NCBI GenBank assembly: GCA_015491615.1
Contig: WFVN01000244.1
Location: 1-16,346, forward strand
Length of the DNA: 16,346 bases
Reading direction: 5' to 3'
DNA from: Gammaproteobacteria bacterium
GTDB taxonomy: Bacteria; Pseudomonadota; Gammaproteobacteria; S012-40
Shown here: piece by piece, positions 8,524 through 16,346 of the stretch
How the letters are laid out: every line of letters begins with the position of its first letter
Numbering within the stretch: position 1 is the first letter of the stretch
Program-made: the position numbers and the translations under genes
Notes under the pieces: model-generated
What the model saw: the letters and a program-made list of their open reading frames with translations, nothing else
Databases searched by the model: none
What the model was told of the DNA's origin: nothing

Positions 8524-10329
8524 TTACTTGTCCTTTCCGACTTGCAGGACGGCCAGGAACGCCTCCTGGGGGATCTCCACCGAGCCCACCTGTTTCATGC
8601 GTTTCTTGCCGGCCTTCTGTTTTTCCAACAACTTGCGCTTGCGGGTGATGTCGCCGCCGTAACACTTGGCGGTGACGTTCTTGCGCAGCGCCTTGACGGT
8701 GGAGCGGGCGATGATGTGGGAGCCGATGGCCGCCTGGATGGCGATGTCGAACATCTGCCGGGGGATCAGCTCGCGCATCTTCTCCACCAGTTCGCGCCCG
8801 CGCGGGTAGGCGGCGTCGCGGTGGGTGATGATGGACAGGGCGTCCACCCGCTCGCCGTTGATGAGCACGTCCAGCTTGACCAGGTCGGCGCTCTGGAAGC
8901 GGGCGAACTGGTAGTCCAGGGAGGCGTAGCCGCGCGACACCGACTTCAGGCGGTCGAAGAAGTCCAGCACCACCTCCGCCAGGGGCAGCTCGTATTCCAG
9001 GGCCACCTGGTTGCCCAGGTACTGCATTTTCTTCTGCACCCCGCGCTTCTCCACGCACAGGGTGATGACGTTGCCCACGTACTCCTGGGGGACGAGGATG
9101 CCAGCGGTGATGATGGGCTCGCGCATCTCCTCGATCTTGTTGGGCTCGGGGAGGTCGGCGGGGTTGTCCACCTTGTGCACCTGGCCGTCCTTGGTGAGTA
9201 CCTCGTACACCACGTTGGGGGCGGTGGTGACCAGGTCCAGGCCGTATTCGCGCTCCAGGCGCTCCTGCACGATCTCCATGTGCAGGGTGCCGAGGAAGCC
9301 GCAGCGGAAACCCAGCCCCAGGGCCTGGGAGGTCTCCGGCTCGTAGAACAGGGCGGCGTCGTTGAGGCGCAGCTTGGCGAGGGCCTCGCGCAGGTCTTCG
9401 TAGTCCTCGGAGCTGACCGGGAAGAGGCCGGCGAAGACCTGCGGCTGCACCGGCTTGAAGCCGGGCAGGGGCTCGGCAGCCGGACGCTGGGCGTCGGTGA
9501 GGGTGTCGCCCACGGGGGCGCCTTCGATGTCCTTGATGGTGGCGATGACGTAGCCCACCTCGCCGGCGCACAACACGCCCGTCTCCTTACGCCGCGGGGT
9601 GAACACGCCCACGTGGTCCACCTGGTGGTCGCGGCCGGTGGACATGACGCGGATCTTCTGCCCGGTCTTCAGTTCGCCGTCCACCACCCGCACCAGGGAG
9701 ACCACCCCCAGGTAGTTGTCGAACCAGGAGTCGATGATGAGGGCGCGCAGGGGCGCCTCGGGGTCACCGCCCGGGGGCGGGATGCGGGCCACCAGTTGCT
9801 CCAGCAGCTCGGGCACCCCCTCGCCGGTCTTGGCGGAGACGGGGATGGCCTCGGAGGCGTCCAGACCGATGATCTCCTCGATCTCCTGCTTGACCCGCTC
9901 GGGGTCGGCGGCGGGCAGGTCGATCTTGTTGAGCACCGGCACCACCTCCAGGCCCTGGTCGATGGCGGTGTAGCAGTTGGCCACGCTCTGCGCCTCCACC
10001 CCCTGGGAGGCGTCCACCACCAGAAGCGCCCCCTCGCAGGCGGCCAGGGAACGGGACACCTCGTAGGAGAAGTCCACGTGCCCGGGGGTGTCGATGAAGT
10101 TGAGCTGGTAGGTGTGGCCGTCCTTCGCCTGGTATTCCAGGGTCACGCTCTGGGCCTTGATGGTGATGCCCCGCTCGCGCTCGATGTCCATGGAGTCCAG
10201 CACCTGTTCGGCCATCTCCCGCTGGGAGAGGCCGCCGCAGTATTCGATGAAGCGGTCGGCCAGGGTGGACTTGCCGTGGTCGATGTGGGCGATGATGGAG
10301 AAGTTGCGTATGAAACGACGGTCGGTCAC
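8524..10329 (-). CDS. lepA: Elongation factor 4 (LepA), ribosome-associated GTPase
   Basis: This 601-residue translational GTPase is of normal length. The G domain has AHIDHGKS (14-21), RERGITIK (51-58), DTPGH (80-84) and NKID (134-137). EF-G-like domains II, III and V follow. The LepA-specific C-terminal domain ends the protein, with HRDAAYPRGRELVEKMRELI, RSTVKALRKNVTAKCYGGD and ITRKRKLLEKQKAGKKRMK. The start is a GTG at 10327-10329, five residues upstream of the usual MKxIRNFSIIAHIDHGKST N-terminus, with GAGG 11 bases before it. It is the first gene of the lepA-lepB-rnc-era-recO series. It acts on the ribosome; its cellular role is thought to concern initiation or 30S assembly. Confidence 0.97.
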   Translation of the reverse strand: MTDRRFIRNFSIIAHIDHGKSTLADRFIEYCGGLSQREMAEQVLDSMDIERERGITIKAQSVTLEYQAKDGHTYQLNFIDTPGHVDFSYEVSRSLAACEGALLVVDASQGVEAQSVANCYTAIDQGLEVVPVLNKIDLPAADPERVKQEIEEIIGLDASEAIPVSAKTGEGVPELLEQLVARIPPPGGDPEAPLRALIIDSWFDNYLGVVSLVRVVDGELKTGQKIRVMSTGRDHQVDHVGVFTPRRKETGVLCAGEVGYVIATIKDIEGAPVGDTLTDAQRPAAEPLPGFKPVQPQVFAGLFPVSSEDYEDLREALAKLRLNDAALFYEPETSQALGLGFRCGFLGTLHMEIVQERLEREYGLDLVTTAPNVVYEVLTKDGQVHKVDNPADLPEPNKIEEMREPIITAGILVPQEYVGNVITLCVEKRGVQKKMQYLGNQVALEYELPLAEVVLDFFDRLKSVSRGYASLDYQFARFQSADLVKLDVLINGERVDALSIITHRDAAYPRGRELVEKMRELIPRQMFDIAIQAAIGSHIIARSTVKALRKNVTAKCYGGDITRKRKLLEKQKAGKKRMKQVGSVEIPQEAFLAVLQVGKDK

Positions 10330-10415
10330 GTACTTGTCAGCCTCGGCGGCACTGCCGCGATTATCCTTGAATTTTACTGGGGATTAGACCACCCGGGGCG
10401 ATCGAGTTCCGGGCC
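10330..10415 (-). promoter_or_regulatory. manC-lepA spacer with possible lepA promoter and nested inverted repeat
   Basis: An 86-base gap. Read on the minus strand it holds an AT-rich patch with GATAAT (plus 10360-10365), a reasonable -10 box 30 bases before the lepA GTG; no good -35 is visible. Upstream of it, GACCAC/GTGGTC arms (plus 10387-10392 and 10428-10433) enclose CCCGG/CCGGG arms (10392-10396 and 10409-10413) around the manC stop. No T tract follows, so this is not a classical terminator. Confidence 0.35.
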
Positions 10416-11840
10416 TCAGCGGCCGTAGTGGTCCTCGAAACGGACGATGTCGTCCTCGCCCAGGTAGCTGCCCGATTGCACTTCGATGAGTTCCAGGGGA
10501 ATGGTACCCGGATTCTCCAGGCGATGGACCTCCCCCAGGGGAATGTAGGTGGACTGGTTCTCGCTCAGGAGGAAGGTCTCGTCGCCTCGGGTGACGCGCG
10601 CCGTGCCGCGCACCACGATCCAGTGCTCGGCGCGGTGGTGGTGCATCTGCAGGGAGAGGCTGGCGCCGGGCTGGACGATGATGTGCTTGACCTGGAACCG
10701 CTCGCCGGCGTCGATGGATTCGTAACTGCCCCAGGGGCGGTACACCTTGCGGTGGTGCAGCACTTCGTCGCGCCCGGCCGCCTTGAGGCGGTCCACCAGG
10801 GCCTTCACCTCCTGCACCCGGTCCTTGCGCGCCACGAGGACGGCGTCAGCGGTCTCCACGACGATGAGGTCCTCCACCCCCACCGTGCCCACCAGGCGGT
10901 GTTCGGCGAAGACGAGGTTGCCGCGGCTGTCGTGGCTGAGCACGTCGCCGCGGGTGACGTTGCCGTCCTCATCCTGCCCGCCCACCGCCCACAGGGCGTC
11001 CCAGGAGCCCACGTCCGACCAGCCGGCGTCCAGGGGGATGACCAGGGCGGGTACGTCGCCCGCCCGGGCCAGGGGCTCCATCACCGCGTAGTCGATGGAG
11101 TCCTCGGGGCAGGCGGTGAAGGCCTCGGCGTCGATGCGGCAGAAATCGCCGTCCGCCCGCCCCCCTTCCCAGGCGCGCCGACAGGCGGCCAGCATGTCCG
11201 GCTGGAAGCGTTCCAGTTGCGCCAGCCACACCGAGGCGCGCAGGAGGAACATGCCGCTGTTCCACAGGTGGTCGCCGCCGGCCAGGTAGGCCTCGGCGGT
11301 AGCCTGGTCGGGTTTCTCGGTGAACCCGGCGAGGCGGTAGCCGGGCCCCTGCGCCGGCCCCTGGCGGATGTAACCGTAGCCGGTCTCGGGCCGGTCGGGG
11401 ACGATGCCGAAGGTGACCACCGCCCCCCGCCCGGCCTCCGCCAGGCCCTGGGCGACGGCGGCGCGGAAGGCGGCGGCATCGCGCACCACGTGGTCGGCGG
11501 GGGTGGCCAGGAGGACCGGATCGTCGCCGTCGGCGCGCGCCGCCAGAGCGGCGAGGGTGAGGGCGGGGGCGGTGTTGCGCCCTACCGGCTCCAGGAGAAT
11601 GCGGCCGTCCCCGCGTTCCAGCAGACGCAACTGTTCGGCGACCATGAAGCGGTGCTGCTCATTGCACACCACCAGGGGCGGGGCCTGGGGCACGTCCAGC
11701 CCGTGCAGGCGGGCGACCGTGTCCTGGAGGAGGCTGCGATCCCCCAGCAGGGGAATGAGCTGCTTGGGGTAGTGGGCGCGGGACAGGGGCCACAGGCGGG
11801 TGCCCGAGCCGCCGGAGAGGATCACGTGCTGGAGGGTCAT
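10416..11840 (-). CDS. manC: Mannose-1-phosphate guanylyltransferase / mannose-6-phosphate isomerase
   Basis: This 474-residue bifunctional type II enzyme (AlgA/XanB/ManC family) isomerises fructose-6-P to mannose-6-P and makes GDP-mannose from mannose-1-P and GTP. The N-terminal nucleotidyltransferase has ILSGGSGTRLWPLSR (7-21), PKQLIPL, EPVGRNTAPA (84-93), TPADHVV, ETGYGYI (152-158) and FTEKPD (173-178). The C-terminal cupin isomerase domain has YRPWGSYESID (367-377) and the metal-binding SLQMHHHRAEHWIV (396-409). The ATG at 11840 overlaps the wzz stop as ATGA and has a strong GAGGAGG site seven bases before it. The open frame extends to 12680 but only as an antiphase shadow of wzz. Its place at the end of the export cluster suggests a mannose- or mannose-derivative-containing polymer, which is inference. 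Confidence 0.95.
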   Translation of the reverse strand: MTLQHVILSGGSGTRLWPLSRAHYPKQLIPLLGDRSLLQDTVARLHGLDVPQAPPLVVCNEQHRFMVAEQLRLLERGDGRILLEPVGRNTAPALTLAALAARADGDDPVLLATPADHVVRDAAAFRAAVAQGLAEAGRGAVVTFGIVPDRPETGYGYIRQGPAQGPGYRLAGFTEKPDQATAEAYLAGGDHLWNSGMFLLRASVWLAQLERFQPDMLAACRRAWEGGRADGDFCRIDAEAFTACPEDSIDYAVMEPLARAGDVPALVIPLDAGWSDVGSWDALWAVGGQDEDGNVTRGDVLSHDSRGNLVFAEHRLVGTVGVEDLIVVETADAVLVARKDRVQEVKALVDRLKAAGRDEVLHHRKVYRPWGSYESIDAGERFQVKHIIVQPGASLSLQMHHHRAEHWIVVRGTARVTRGDETFLLSENQSTYIPLGEVHRLENPGTIPLELIEVQSGSYLGEDDIVRFEDHYGR

Positions 11841-12808
11841 GTCGCGGCCTCCTCGCCGTCCTTGCCGCCCACGGCATGGCGCAGGAAGGCCAGCAGCACC
11901 CCCAGGATGAGCCCCAAAACCACGCCCAGGGTGACCATCAGGGACCGTTTGGGGGAGACCGGGTCGTCCGGGTCGGGGGGCACGGCCGGGTCGATGACGC
12001 GGAACACGTACTCGTCGCGCACCTTGGCGAACATGATGTTCTTGGTCTGCGCCTCGATGAGGCGGTAGATGGCCTGCTGCATGTCCACCACGTCGGTGGT
12101 CTTGAGCTGCTCGCGCAGGTAGTCGATGCTCTTTTGCGCCTCCGCCACGGCCTGTTCCTGGAGGTGGCGGTTGACCCGCTCCACCAGCGCATTGGCCCAA
12201 GCGGCGGCCCGCTCGGGGTCGTGCCAGCGGATGGTCAGCGTCACCAGACCGGATTTCTTGTCCGACTCCACCTTGCGGATCTGGTCGAAGGCGGCGAGGG
12301 CGTCCCACATATCCGGGGGGGACTCGCCCGCCCCGACGATCCAGGCCTTGCGGGCCGCATCCCAGCGATCGGCGAAGAGCACCGGCAGCAGGTCGTGGTC
12401 GCGGATGAAGGCCTCGGTGAACTGGCGTGACTTGAGGATGGCGATGGCCTCCTCGGTCCTGCCGCCGCCCCCGCCCAGGTCGATGCCGGCGAGGGAGGCG
12501 AGCCCCCCGAACTGGCCGGCGAGGGAGGCCAGGCCGCCGCCCTTGCCCTCCTCCACCGGCGCCAGGGTCACCTGCGCCTCGTATTCGGGCGTCTTCATCC
12601 AGGCGAGGCCGGCGGCGGCGGCAGTGGCCAGCAGGGCCACGGCGAGGATCAACAGCTTGGAGCCGACCAGCACGTCCCACAGGGCGCGCAGGTCGATCTC
12701 GTCGTCTTCCTGGGCCGTGGGCGCCGCCGGTTGCAGATAGTAGATCACCGGTGCCTGGCCTTCTTCACCGGGCCGCTGGGGCCCCGGGGGAGTATCCATG
12801 ACTTTCAT
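11837..12808 (-). CDS. Wzz-type polysaccharide chain-length regulator (PCP)
   Basis: This 323-residue inner-membrane protein has two membrane segments (about 51-70 and 289-309) flanking a periplasmic domain with predicted long helices. The N-terminal Wzz signature is EDDEIDLRALWDVLVGSKLL (34-53). The C-terminal Pro-rich PAVPPDPDDPVSPKRS precedes the second membrane helix, as in the family. The periplasmic part contains a tandem GGLASLAG (91-98 and 101-108). No Walker motifs follow the last helix, so no tyrosine-kinase domain is fused. The ATG at 12808 is preceded by GAGGGAAGAG; an in-frame TTG at 12850 is less likely and an ATG at 12799 is an alternative. It sits between the SLBB export gene and manC and would set polymer length in a Wzy-type pathway. 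Confidence 0.88.
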   Translation of the reverse strand: MKVMDTPPGPQRPGEEGQAPVIYYLQPAAPTAQEDDEIDLRALWDVLVGSKLLILAVALLATAAAAGLAWMKTPEYEAQVTLAPVEEGKGGGLASLAGQFGGLASLAGIDLGGGGGRTEEAIAILKSRQFTEAFIRDHDLLPVLFADRWDAARKAWIVGAGESPPDMWDALAAFDQIRKVESDKKSGLVTLTIRWHDPERAAAWANALVERVNRHLQEQAVAEAQKSIDYLREQLKTTDVVDMQQAIYRLIEAQTKNIMFAKVRDEYVFRVIDPAVPPDPDDPVSPKRSLMVTLGVVLGLILGVLLAFLRHAVGGKDGEEAAT

Positions 12809-12829
12809 GCCTGCTCTTCCCTCAATGCG

Positions 12830-12849
12830 TGGCCTCCGGCGTGAGGCCA
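12830..12849 (-). other. Intercistronic hairpin before wzz
   Basis: A seven-pair perfect stem TGGCCTC/GAGGCCA with a six-base loop lies 21 bases upstream of the wzz ATG and 20 bases after the export-gene stop. No U tract follows. It could protect mRNA ends or set the relative output of the two genes; this is inference. Confidence 0.55.
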
Positions 12850-12869
12850 AGATACCGGGGCGTTGGACA

Positions 12870-15629
12870 TCAGAACAGCCCCACCGTCTTCCACGAGGCA
12901 GCGGCGATGCCTAGCTGATAGAGGATCTGGGAAACGTCGGTCCACAGGCGCAGCGGGCGGATGCGCTCGGCGTCCAGGGGCACGACGATGGTATCGCCGG
13001 GGCGGACGGCGATGCTGCGGCGCGCGAACCAGCGCCCCTTCACCGTCTCCACGCTGCCGTTGGCGCGTACCACGTACACCCGATCGTCGTCCGCCTTGTG
13101 GGTCATGCCGCCGGAGAGATCGACGTAGTCGCGCCAGCTCAAACCCTTGCGGTAGAGGTGGGAGGTGGGATGGAAGACCTCGCCGATGACGGTGACCTCC
13201 TGCATCCTGGAGGGGATGTAGAGGCGGTCGCCGCCCTTGAGGACCAGCGCCAGGGAACGGCGGGTGGTGGGGCTGTCCTCGCTGGTGAGGTCGATGACCA
13301 GGCGACCGGCGGCGCGTGTGCTGCGCACCTGGCGGATGAGCTGGCGCACGACGGTGATGGACTGGGCCTGGGCGGGATCGCCGCGGCTCTCCAGGGTCAT
13401 CGCCGCCAGCTCCTCCTCCAGGTTGGCGGCCATGGCTTCCATGCGCTCCTGCTCCCGGCGACGCAGTTCTTCGCGCATGAACACCGCCCCTTCCGGATAG
13501 GCGAAGGGAGTGAGACCGCCGGCTCGCTCCAGGAGCTGACCCAGGGTCTCGCCGCGGCGGATGGGATAGGTGCCGGGGAAGCGTACCTCCCCTTCCACCG
13601 TCACCAGGTCCTGTTCCTCCCACTGGGGGACCTCCTTGACGGTGAGCACGTCGTAGGGCTGGAGGAGGAGATCGGCCTCGGGGTTGCCGGCCAGGGCGGC
13701 GGCCAGATCCACGCGCAGGTGGTCGATCTCCCGCGGCAGGCCCGACTCGATGCGGAAACGGGTCAGTTCCGCCTCCAGCAGATAGGCGGACTCCTTCAGG
13801 CGGCCGCCGGCGCGCACCAGGTCGGAGACGCGCATGCCCGCCTCCAAGGGGTAGCTGCCCGGGGCCCGCACCTGACCGTTGATGCGCACCACCTGGGCCG
13901 GCTCTCCGGCCAGGGCCTGGGCCTTCAGGCGGCGGATGAGGGGGTCCAACCACAGTGCCCGATGGTCGCTCAGGTCGAAGACCACCACCCGATCGCGGGC
14001 CTGGAGGAGCGGGTCGTCCGCCCCGCCCGGATGGGCCCAGGCGGCGCTCAGACGCGCCGAGAGGGCCTCCAGGGCCTGTCCGGGGCGATGCTCCCGCTGG
14101 ATGAGCACGTACTCCAGGTCGGCTCCCGGCTTGAGCATGGACTCGTCGGACACCAGGTCGCTCAGGCGCATGCCCGGGCGCCACTGGTACCAGGTGGGAC
14201 GCTCCACGTGCCCCTCCAGGAAGACCACCGACTGCTTGCGCTCGGCCACCCCGTAGAGGCGCACGCGGTCGCCGTTCTCGACCCGGAAGGTACGCCCCTC
14301 GGGGCGGGTGAGGTCCACGTCCAGGACACGTTTGCCGTCCTCGGGGGTGATGCGCTCGATCTTCACCGCCTCCAGGTAGGCCTCGGCGGTGGGGCCGCCG
14401 GCCAGGGCCAGCACCGAGGCCAGGTCCCGTTCGCCGTCCAGTTCGTAGATGGCGGGACGCTTCACCTCCCCCACCAGGGCCACCGTGTCGCCCACCGCGG
14501 GGACGTGGATCACGTCGCCGTCCTGGAGGCGCAGGTCGTGGCGCTTGTCGCCGCGCAGGAGGAGGTCGTAGAAGTCCAGGACCGCCGCCTCGCGCCCGCC
14601 GCGCACCAGGCGGATGCGACGCAGGGAGCCCCGTTCGCTCACCCCGCCAGCGCGCAGGAGGGCGGCGCTCATGTCGGTGAGAGCGTTGACGACGTAGGCG
14701 CCGGGGGCGCGCACCTCGCCCAGGACGTAGACCTGGATGGTGCGCAGGCGGGCCAGGGCGACGCTCGCCTCGACGCCGAGGAGTTGCCGTTTGACGCGCG
14801 CCCGAAGGTCGCGCTTGAGTTCGCGGAAGGTGAGACCGGCTACGGGGAGGGGACCGATGCCGGGGAAGTGGATGCGCCCTTCGCGGTCCACTTCCAGCTC
14901 GTAGGCGTCGTTCTCCTTGCCGAACAATTGCACCTGGAGGACGTCGCCGGGGCCCACCAGGTAGTCGGCGGGCACGGTGCTGGGCGGCGGCTCCACCTCC
15001 GCCGGCAGGCGCCGCTCGAAGAAGTCGTAACCGAAGGGACGGAGGGCCTCGGCCCCCACCGGTTTCAAAGGCAGGCGTTGCACTTGGATCTCGTAGTCGG
15101 CCAGGAGGGGCTCCACCATCAGGCGCGCCGCCGCCTGGACCTCGTCCAGACCGGCCAGGGGGATGCGTCCCACCGGCGGGAAGTCCAGCACGCCTTCCTC
15201 GTCCAGCTTGAACAGGCGCACGGGCGGATCCACCTCCAGGCGCAGGGCCTCGTGCTCGGGCTGACGCCCTCGTGTCGTCGCACCGGCGCCGGACTCTTCC
15301 AGTTCCCGCTCACGGAAAGAGACGATGAGGGTGTCCCCCCCGCGGATGTACGAGATTTCCTCCTCGCCCTCGAAAGGGGCCTCGGGAGACATTTCCGCCG
15401 GCGGCGTCTCGCGGGGCAGAGTATCCCCCTCCATCGGCGTACTCACCGGCGCGGCCTGCTTGCCGCGCATGGCCGCCAAGGCTGCGGCCCGTTGCTGGGG
15501 AGAGAGCTGTTTGAGCAGTTCCATCCCCTGGGCGACGTTCAGGTTGGGAGGGACTTGCGACCAGGCGGGAAGGCTGACGAGCAGGGCGACGAGCCCCAGA
15601 ATGCGAATCACGAAGAGAGTCCTTTTCAT
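12870..15629 (-). CDS. Polysaccharide export protein with six SLBB-like repeats
   Basis: A 919-residue secreted protein of the Wza/OtnA superfamily, much longer than Wza (about 380). A signal peptide (1 to about 24, MKRTLF...LPAWSQ) is of signal peptidase I type; there is no lipobox and no cysteine anywhere. An export-domain-like half (EISYIRGGDTLIVSFRE, 91-107) precedes a canonical one (ADYLVGPGDVLQVQLFG, 221-237). SLBB-like repeats begin near 298 (VYVLGEVRAPGAY), 382 (VALVGEVKRPAIY), 468 (VVFLEGHVERPTW), 580 (VVRINGQVRAPGSY), 675 (LVTVEGEVRFPGTY) and 811 (EVTVIGEVFHPTS). A charged helical insertion, 718-748, splits repeat five from the rest. It probably forms a periplasmic-to-outer-membrane conduit for polymer sized by the neighbouring Wzz. 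The ATG at 15629 has an AGGA site. Confidence 0.85.
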   Translation of the reverse strand: MKRTLFVIRILGLVALLVSLPAWSQVPPNLNVAQGMELLKQLSPQQRAAALAAMRGKQAAPVSTPMEGDTLPRETPPAEMSPEAPFEGEEEISYIRGGDTLIVSFRERELEESGAGATTRGRQPEHEALRLEVDPPVRLFKLDEEGVLDFPPVGRIPLAGLDEVQAAARLMVEPLLADYEIQVQRLPLKPVGAEALRPFGYDFFERRLPAEVEPPPSTVPADYLVGPGDVLQVQLFGKENDAYELEVDREGRIHFPGIGPLPVAGLTFRELKRDLRARVKRQLLGVEASVALARLRTIQVYVLGEVRAPGAYVVNALTDMSAALLRAGGVSERGSLRRIRLVRGGREAAVLDFYDLLLRGDKRHDLRLQDGDVIHVPAVGDTVALVGEVKRPAIYELDGERDLASVLALAGGPTAEAYLEAVKIERITPEDGKRVLDVDLTRPEGRTFRVENGDRVRLYGVAERKQSVVFLEGHVERPTWYQWRPGMRLSDLVSDESMLKPGADLEYVLIQREHRPGQALEALSARLSAAWAHPGGADDPLLQARDRVVVFDLSDHRALWLDPLIRRLKAQALAGEPAQVVRINGQVRAPGSYPLEAGMRVSDLVRAGGRLKESAYLLEAELTRFRIESGLPREIDHLRVDLAAALAGNPEADLLLQPYDVLTVKEVPQWEEQDLVTVEGEVRFPGTYPIRRGETLGQLLERAGGLTPFAYPEGAVFMREELRRREQERMEAMAANLEEELAAMTLESRGDPAQAQSITVVRQLIRQVRSTRAAGRLVIDLTSEDSPTTRRSLALVLKGGDRLYIPSRMQEVTVIGEVFHPTSHLYRKGLSWRDYVDLSGGMTHKADDDRVYVVRANGSVETVKGRWFARRSIAVRPGDTIVVPLDAERIRPLRLWTDVSQILYQLGIAAASWKTVGLF

Positions 15630-15717
15630 GCCGTTCCTTTCTTGGATCGATCTCGAGCGACGTCGGGCATGTTCCCGGCCGAAGCTCGTTGGTCTCGGTC
15701 ACCCCGGACGGACCCCG

Positions 15718-16346
15718 TCACCGCATCCCCGGGGTGCTGAAGCGATAGGCCAGGGTCACCTCGAGGACCCAAGCGGACAACGGCCCGGCCAGGGCATGGA
15801 CCCGTCCGAGGGCGAACGACAGGCTTCCGACATCTCCCCATCCCCGCGTCAAGCCGAGCATGGGCTGTGCCAGAATACCCGGCCCCACCGCGATACCGCC
15901 GCCCCCCGCAGCCCCCAGGTCGAGCTCCAGCCATGGGCGCCAGGGGCCGGTACGCCACTCCCATCCCACGCCCCAGAAGCCCACTGCGTAACCGCCGGCG
16001 CCGCCGTCGAAGGCTCCCCAGGCCTGACCGCTGAAATAGAGGCCGCGATCGAGGATTCGGTCCAGCTTGATACCCACCAGGTCCACCGGGACACCGGCGA
16101 AGCGGGACGATTTGCGATCCTCGATGCCGAGCCCGAAATAACGTTGCCAGGCGGGGCGCACGCGCCAGCGATGCCAGGCCACGGATGCCGGCGCCCCGCG
16201 CACCGGACGCGCCGCATCCACCCCATGGAGAAGGCCCACGGTCAGGGTGGTGGCGGTGAACCCCCCCTCCCGCGCCGCGGTGACACCGCCGTTCAGATCC
16301 AACGACCAGCGCCCGGACAGGGGCAGGGAAACTCCCGTCCAGACCC
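15718..16346 (-). CDS. Putative outer-membrane beta-barrel protein, 5' end outside window
   Basis: The minus-strand frame is open from the right edge to the TGA at 15718-15720, about 208 residues, so the start lies beyond the window. The first in-frame start-like codon seen (TTG at 16302) is internal. The visible part is rich in Gly, Trp and aromatic residues in alternating hydrophobic-polar strands (GLYFSGQAWGAF, GFWGVGWEWRTG, PWLELDLGAAGGGG). It ends with LEVTLAYRF followed by six residues, close to the beta-signal recognised by the Bam complex. I do not recognise the family. It lies 88 bases upstream of the export gene on the same strand, so it may be the outer-membrane partner or simply an upstream operon member. 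Fold is likely; function unknown. Confidence 0.6.
   Translation of the reverse strand, partial: VWTGVSLPLSGRWSLDLNGGVTAAREGGFTATTLTVGLLHGVDAARPVRGAPASVAWHRWRVRPAWQRYFGLGIEDRKSSRFAGVPVDLVGIKLDRILDRGLYFSGQAWGAFDGGAGGYAVGFWGVGWEWRTGPWRPWLELDLGAAGGGGIAVGPGILAQPMLGLTRGWGDVGSLSFALGRVHALAGPLSAWVLEVTLAYRFSTPGMR

Noticed and set aside
7699..10428. A 909-residue plus-strand open frame opposite lepA and lepB
   Set aside because: It is antisense to two certain genes, His/Gly/Val-rich and low in complexity, as expected for reverse frames in high-GC DNA.
15658..15665. Palindrome CGACGTCG upstream of the export gene
   Set aside because: Short CG-rich palindromes are expected by chance at this GC content and nothing else supports an operator.
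13098..15740. An 880-residue plus-strand open frame opposite the export gene
   Set aside because: Same reason: a long reverse-frame artefact of high GC, without domains or a translation start signal.

Overview
The window is very GC-rich DNA from a gammaproteobacterium. I infer this from the gene order lepA-lepB-rnc-era-recO, a Pseudomonas-type CobQ, E. coli-like tRNAs with encoded CCA, sigma70-like tRNA promoters, and a Wzz/ManC/polysaccharide-export locus. I cannot name the genus from sequence alone. Most genes are compact, nearly all wobble positions are G or C, and many starts overlap the previous stop.

Layout, left to right. (1) Positions 2-831: the 3' part of a SPOR-domain envelope protein and a tRNA-Thr(UGU), both on +. 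(2) Positions 848-4725: a cobalamin island. A minus-strand run holds a group II truncated hemoglobin, cbiB and cobC. cobQ lies divergently on +, with a perfect TATAAT box. Together these genes serve the late, amidation and nucleotide-loop-precursor steps of B12 synthesis. (3) Positions 4726-5088: about 360 bases with no convincing gene, ending in an intrinsic terminator. (4) Positions 5089-10329, all minus: lepA, lepB, rnc, era, recO and then tRNA-Asn(GUU). This is a housekeeping operon for translation, secretion, RNA processing, ribosome assembly and repair. (5) Positions 10416-16346, all minus: the tail of an exopolysaccharide locus. It reads outer-membrane barrel-like protein (cut by the window edge), a 919-residue export protein with six SLBB-like repeats, a Wzz-type chain-length regulator, and the bifunctional GDP-mannose enzyme ManC.

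How they work together: ManC supplies GDP-mannose. The Wzz-like protein and the SLBB protein would control chain length and carry polymer across the periplasm and outer membrane. The cobalamin genes and the housekeeping operon are functionally separate neighbours.

No gene here is a clear novel system. The most unusual signal is non-coding. The 217-base lepB-rnc gap holds three related copies of a GAACAC/GCTCG motif in alternating orientation. They can form two mutually exclusive stem-loops ahead of the gene for RNase III, whose product cleaves double-stranded RNA. Other points worth checking are an intercistronic hairpin between the export gene and wzz, tRNA promoters whose -35 boxes sit in or beside the stop codon of the preceding gene, and an unexplained U8 terminator downstream of cobQ.
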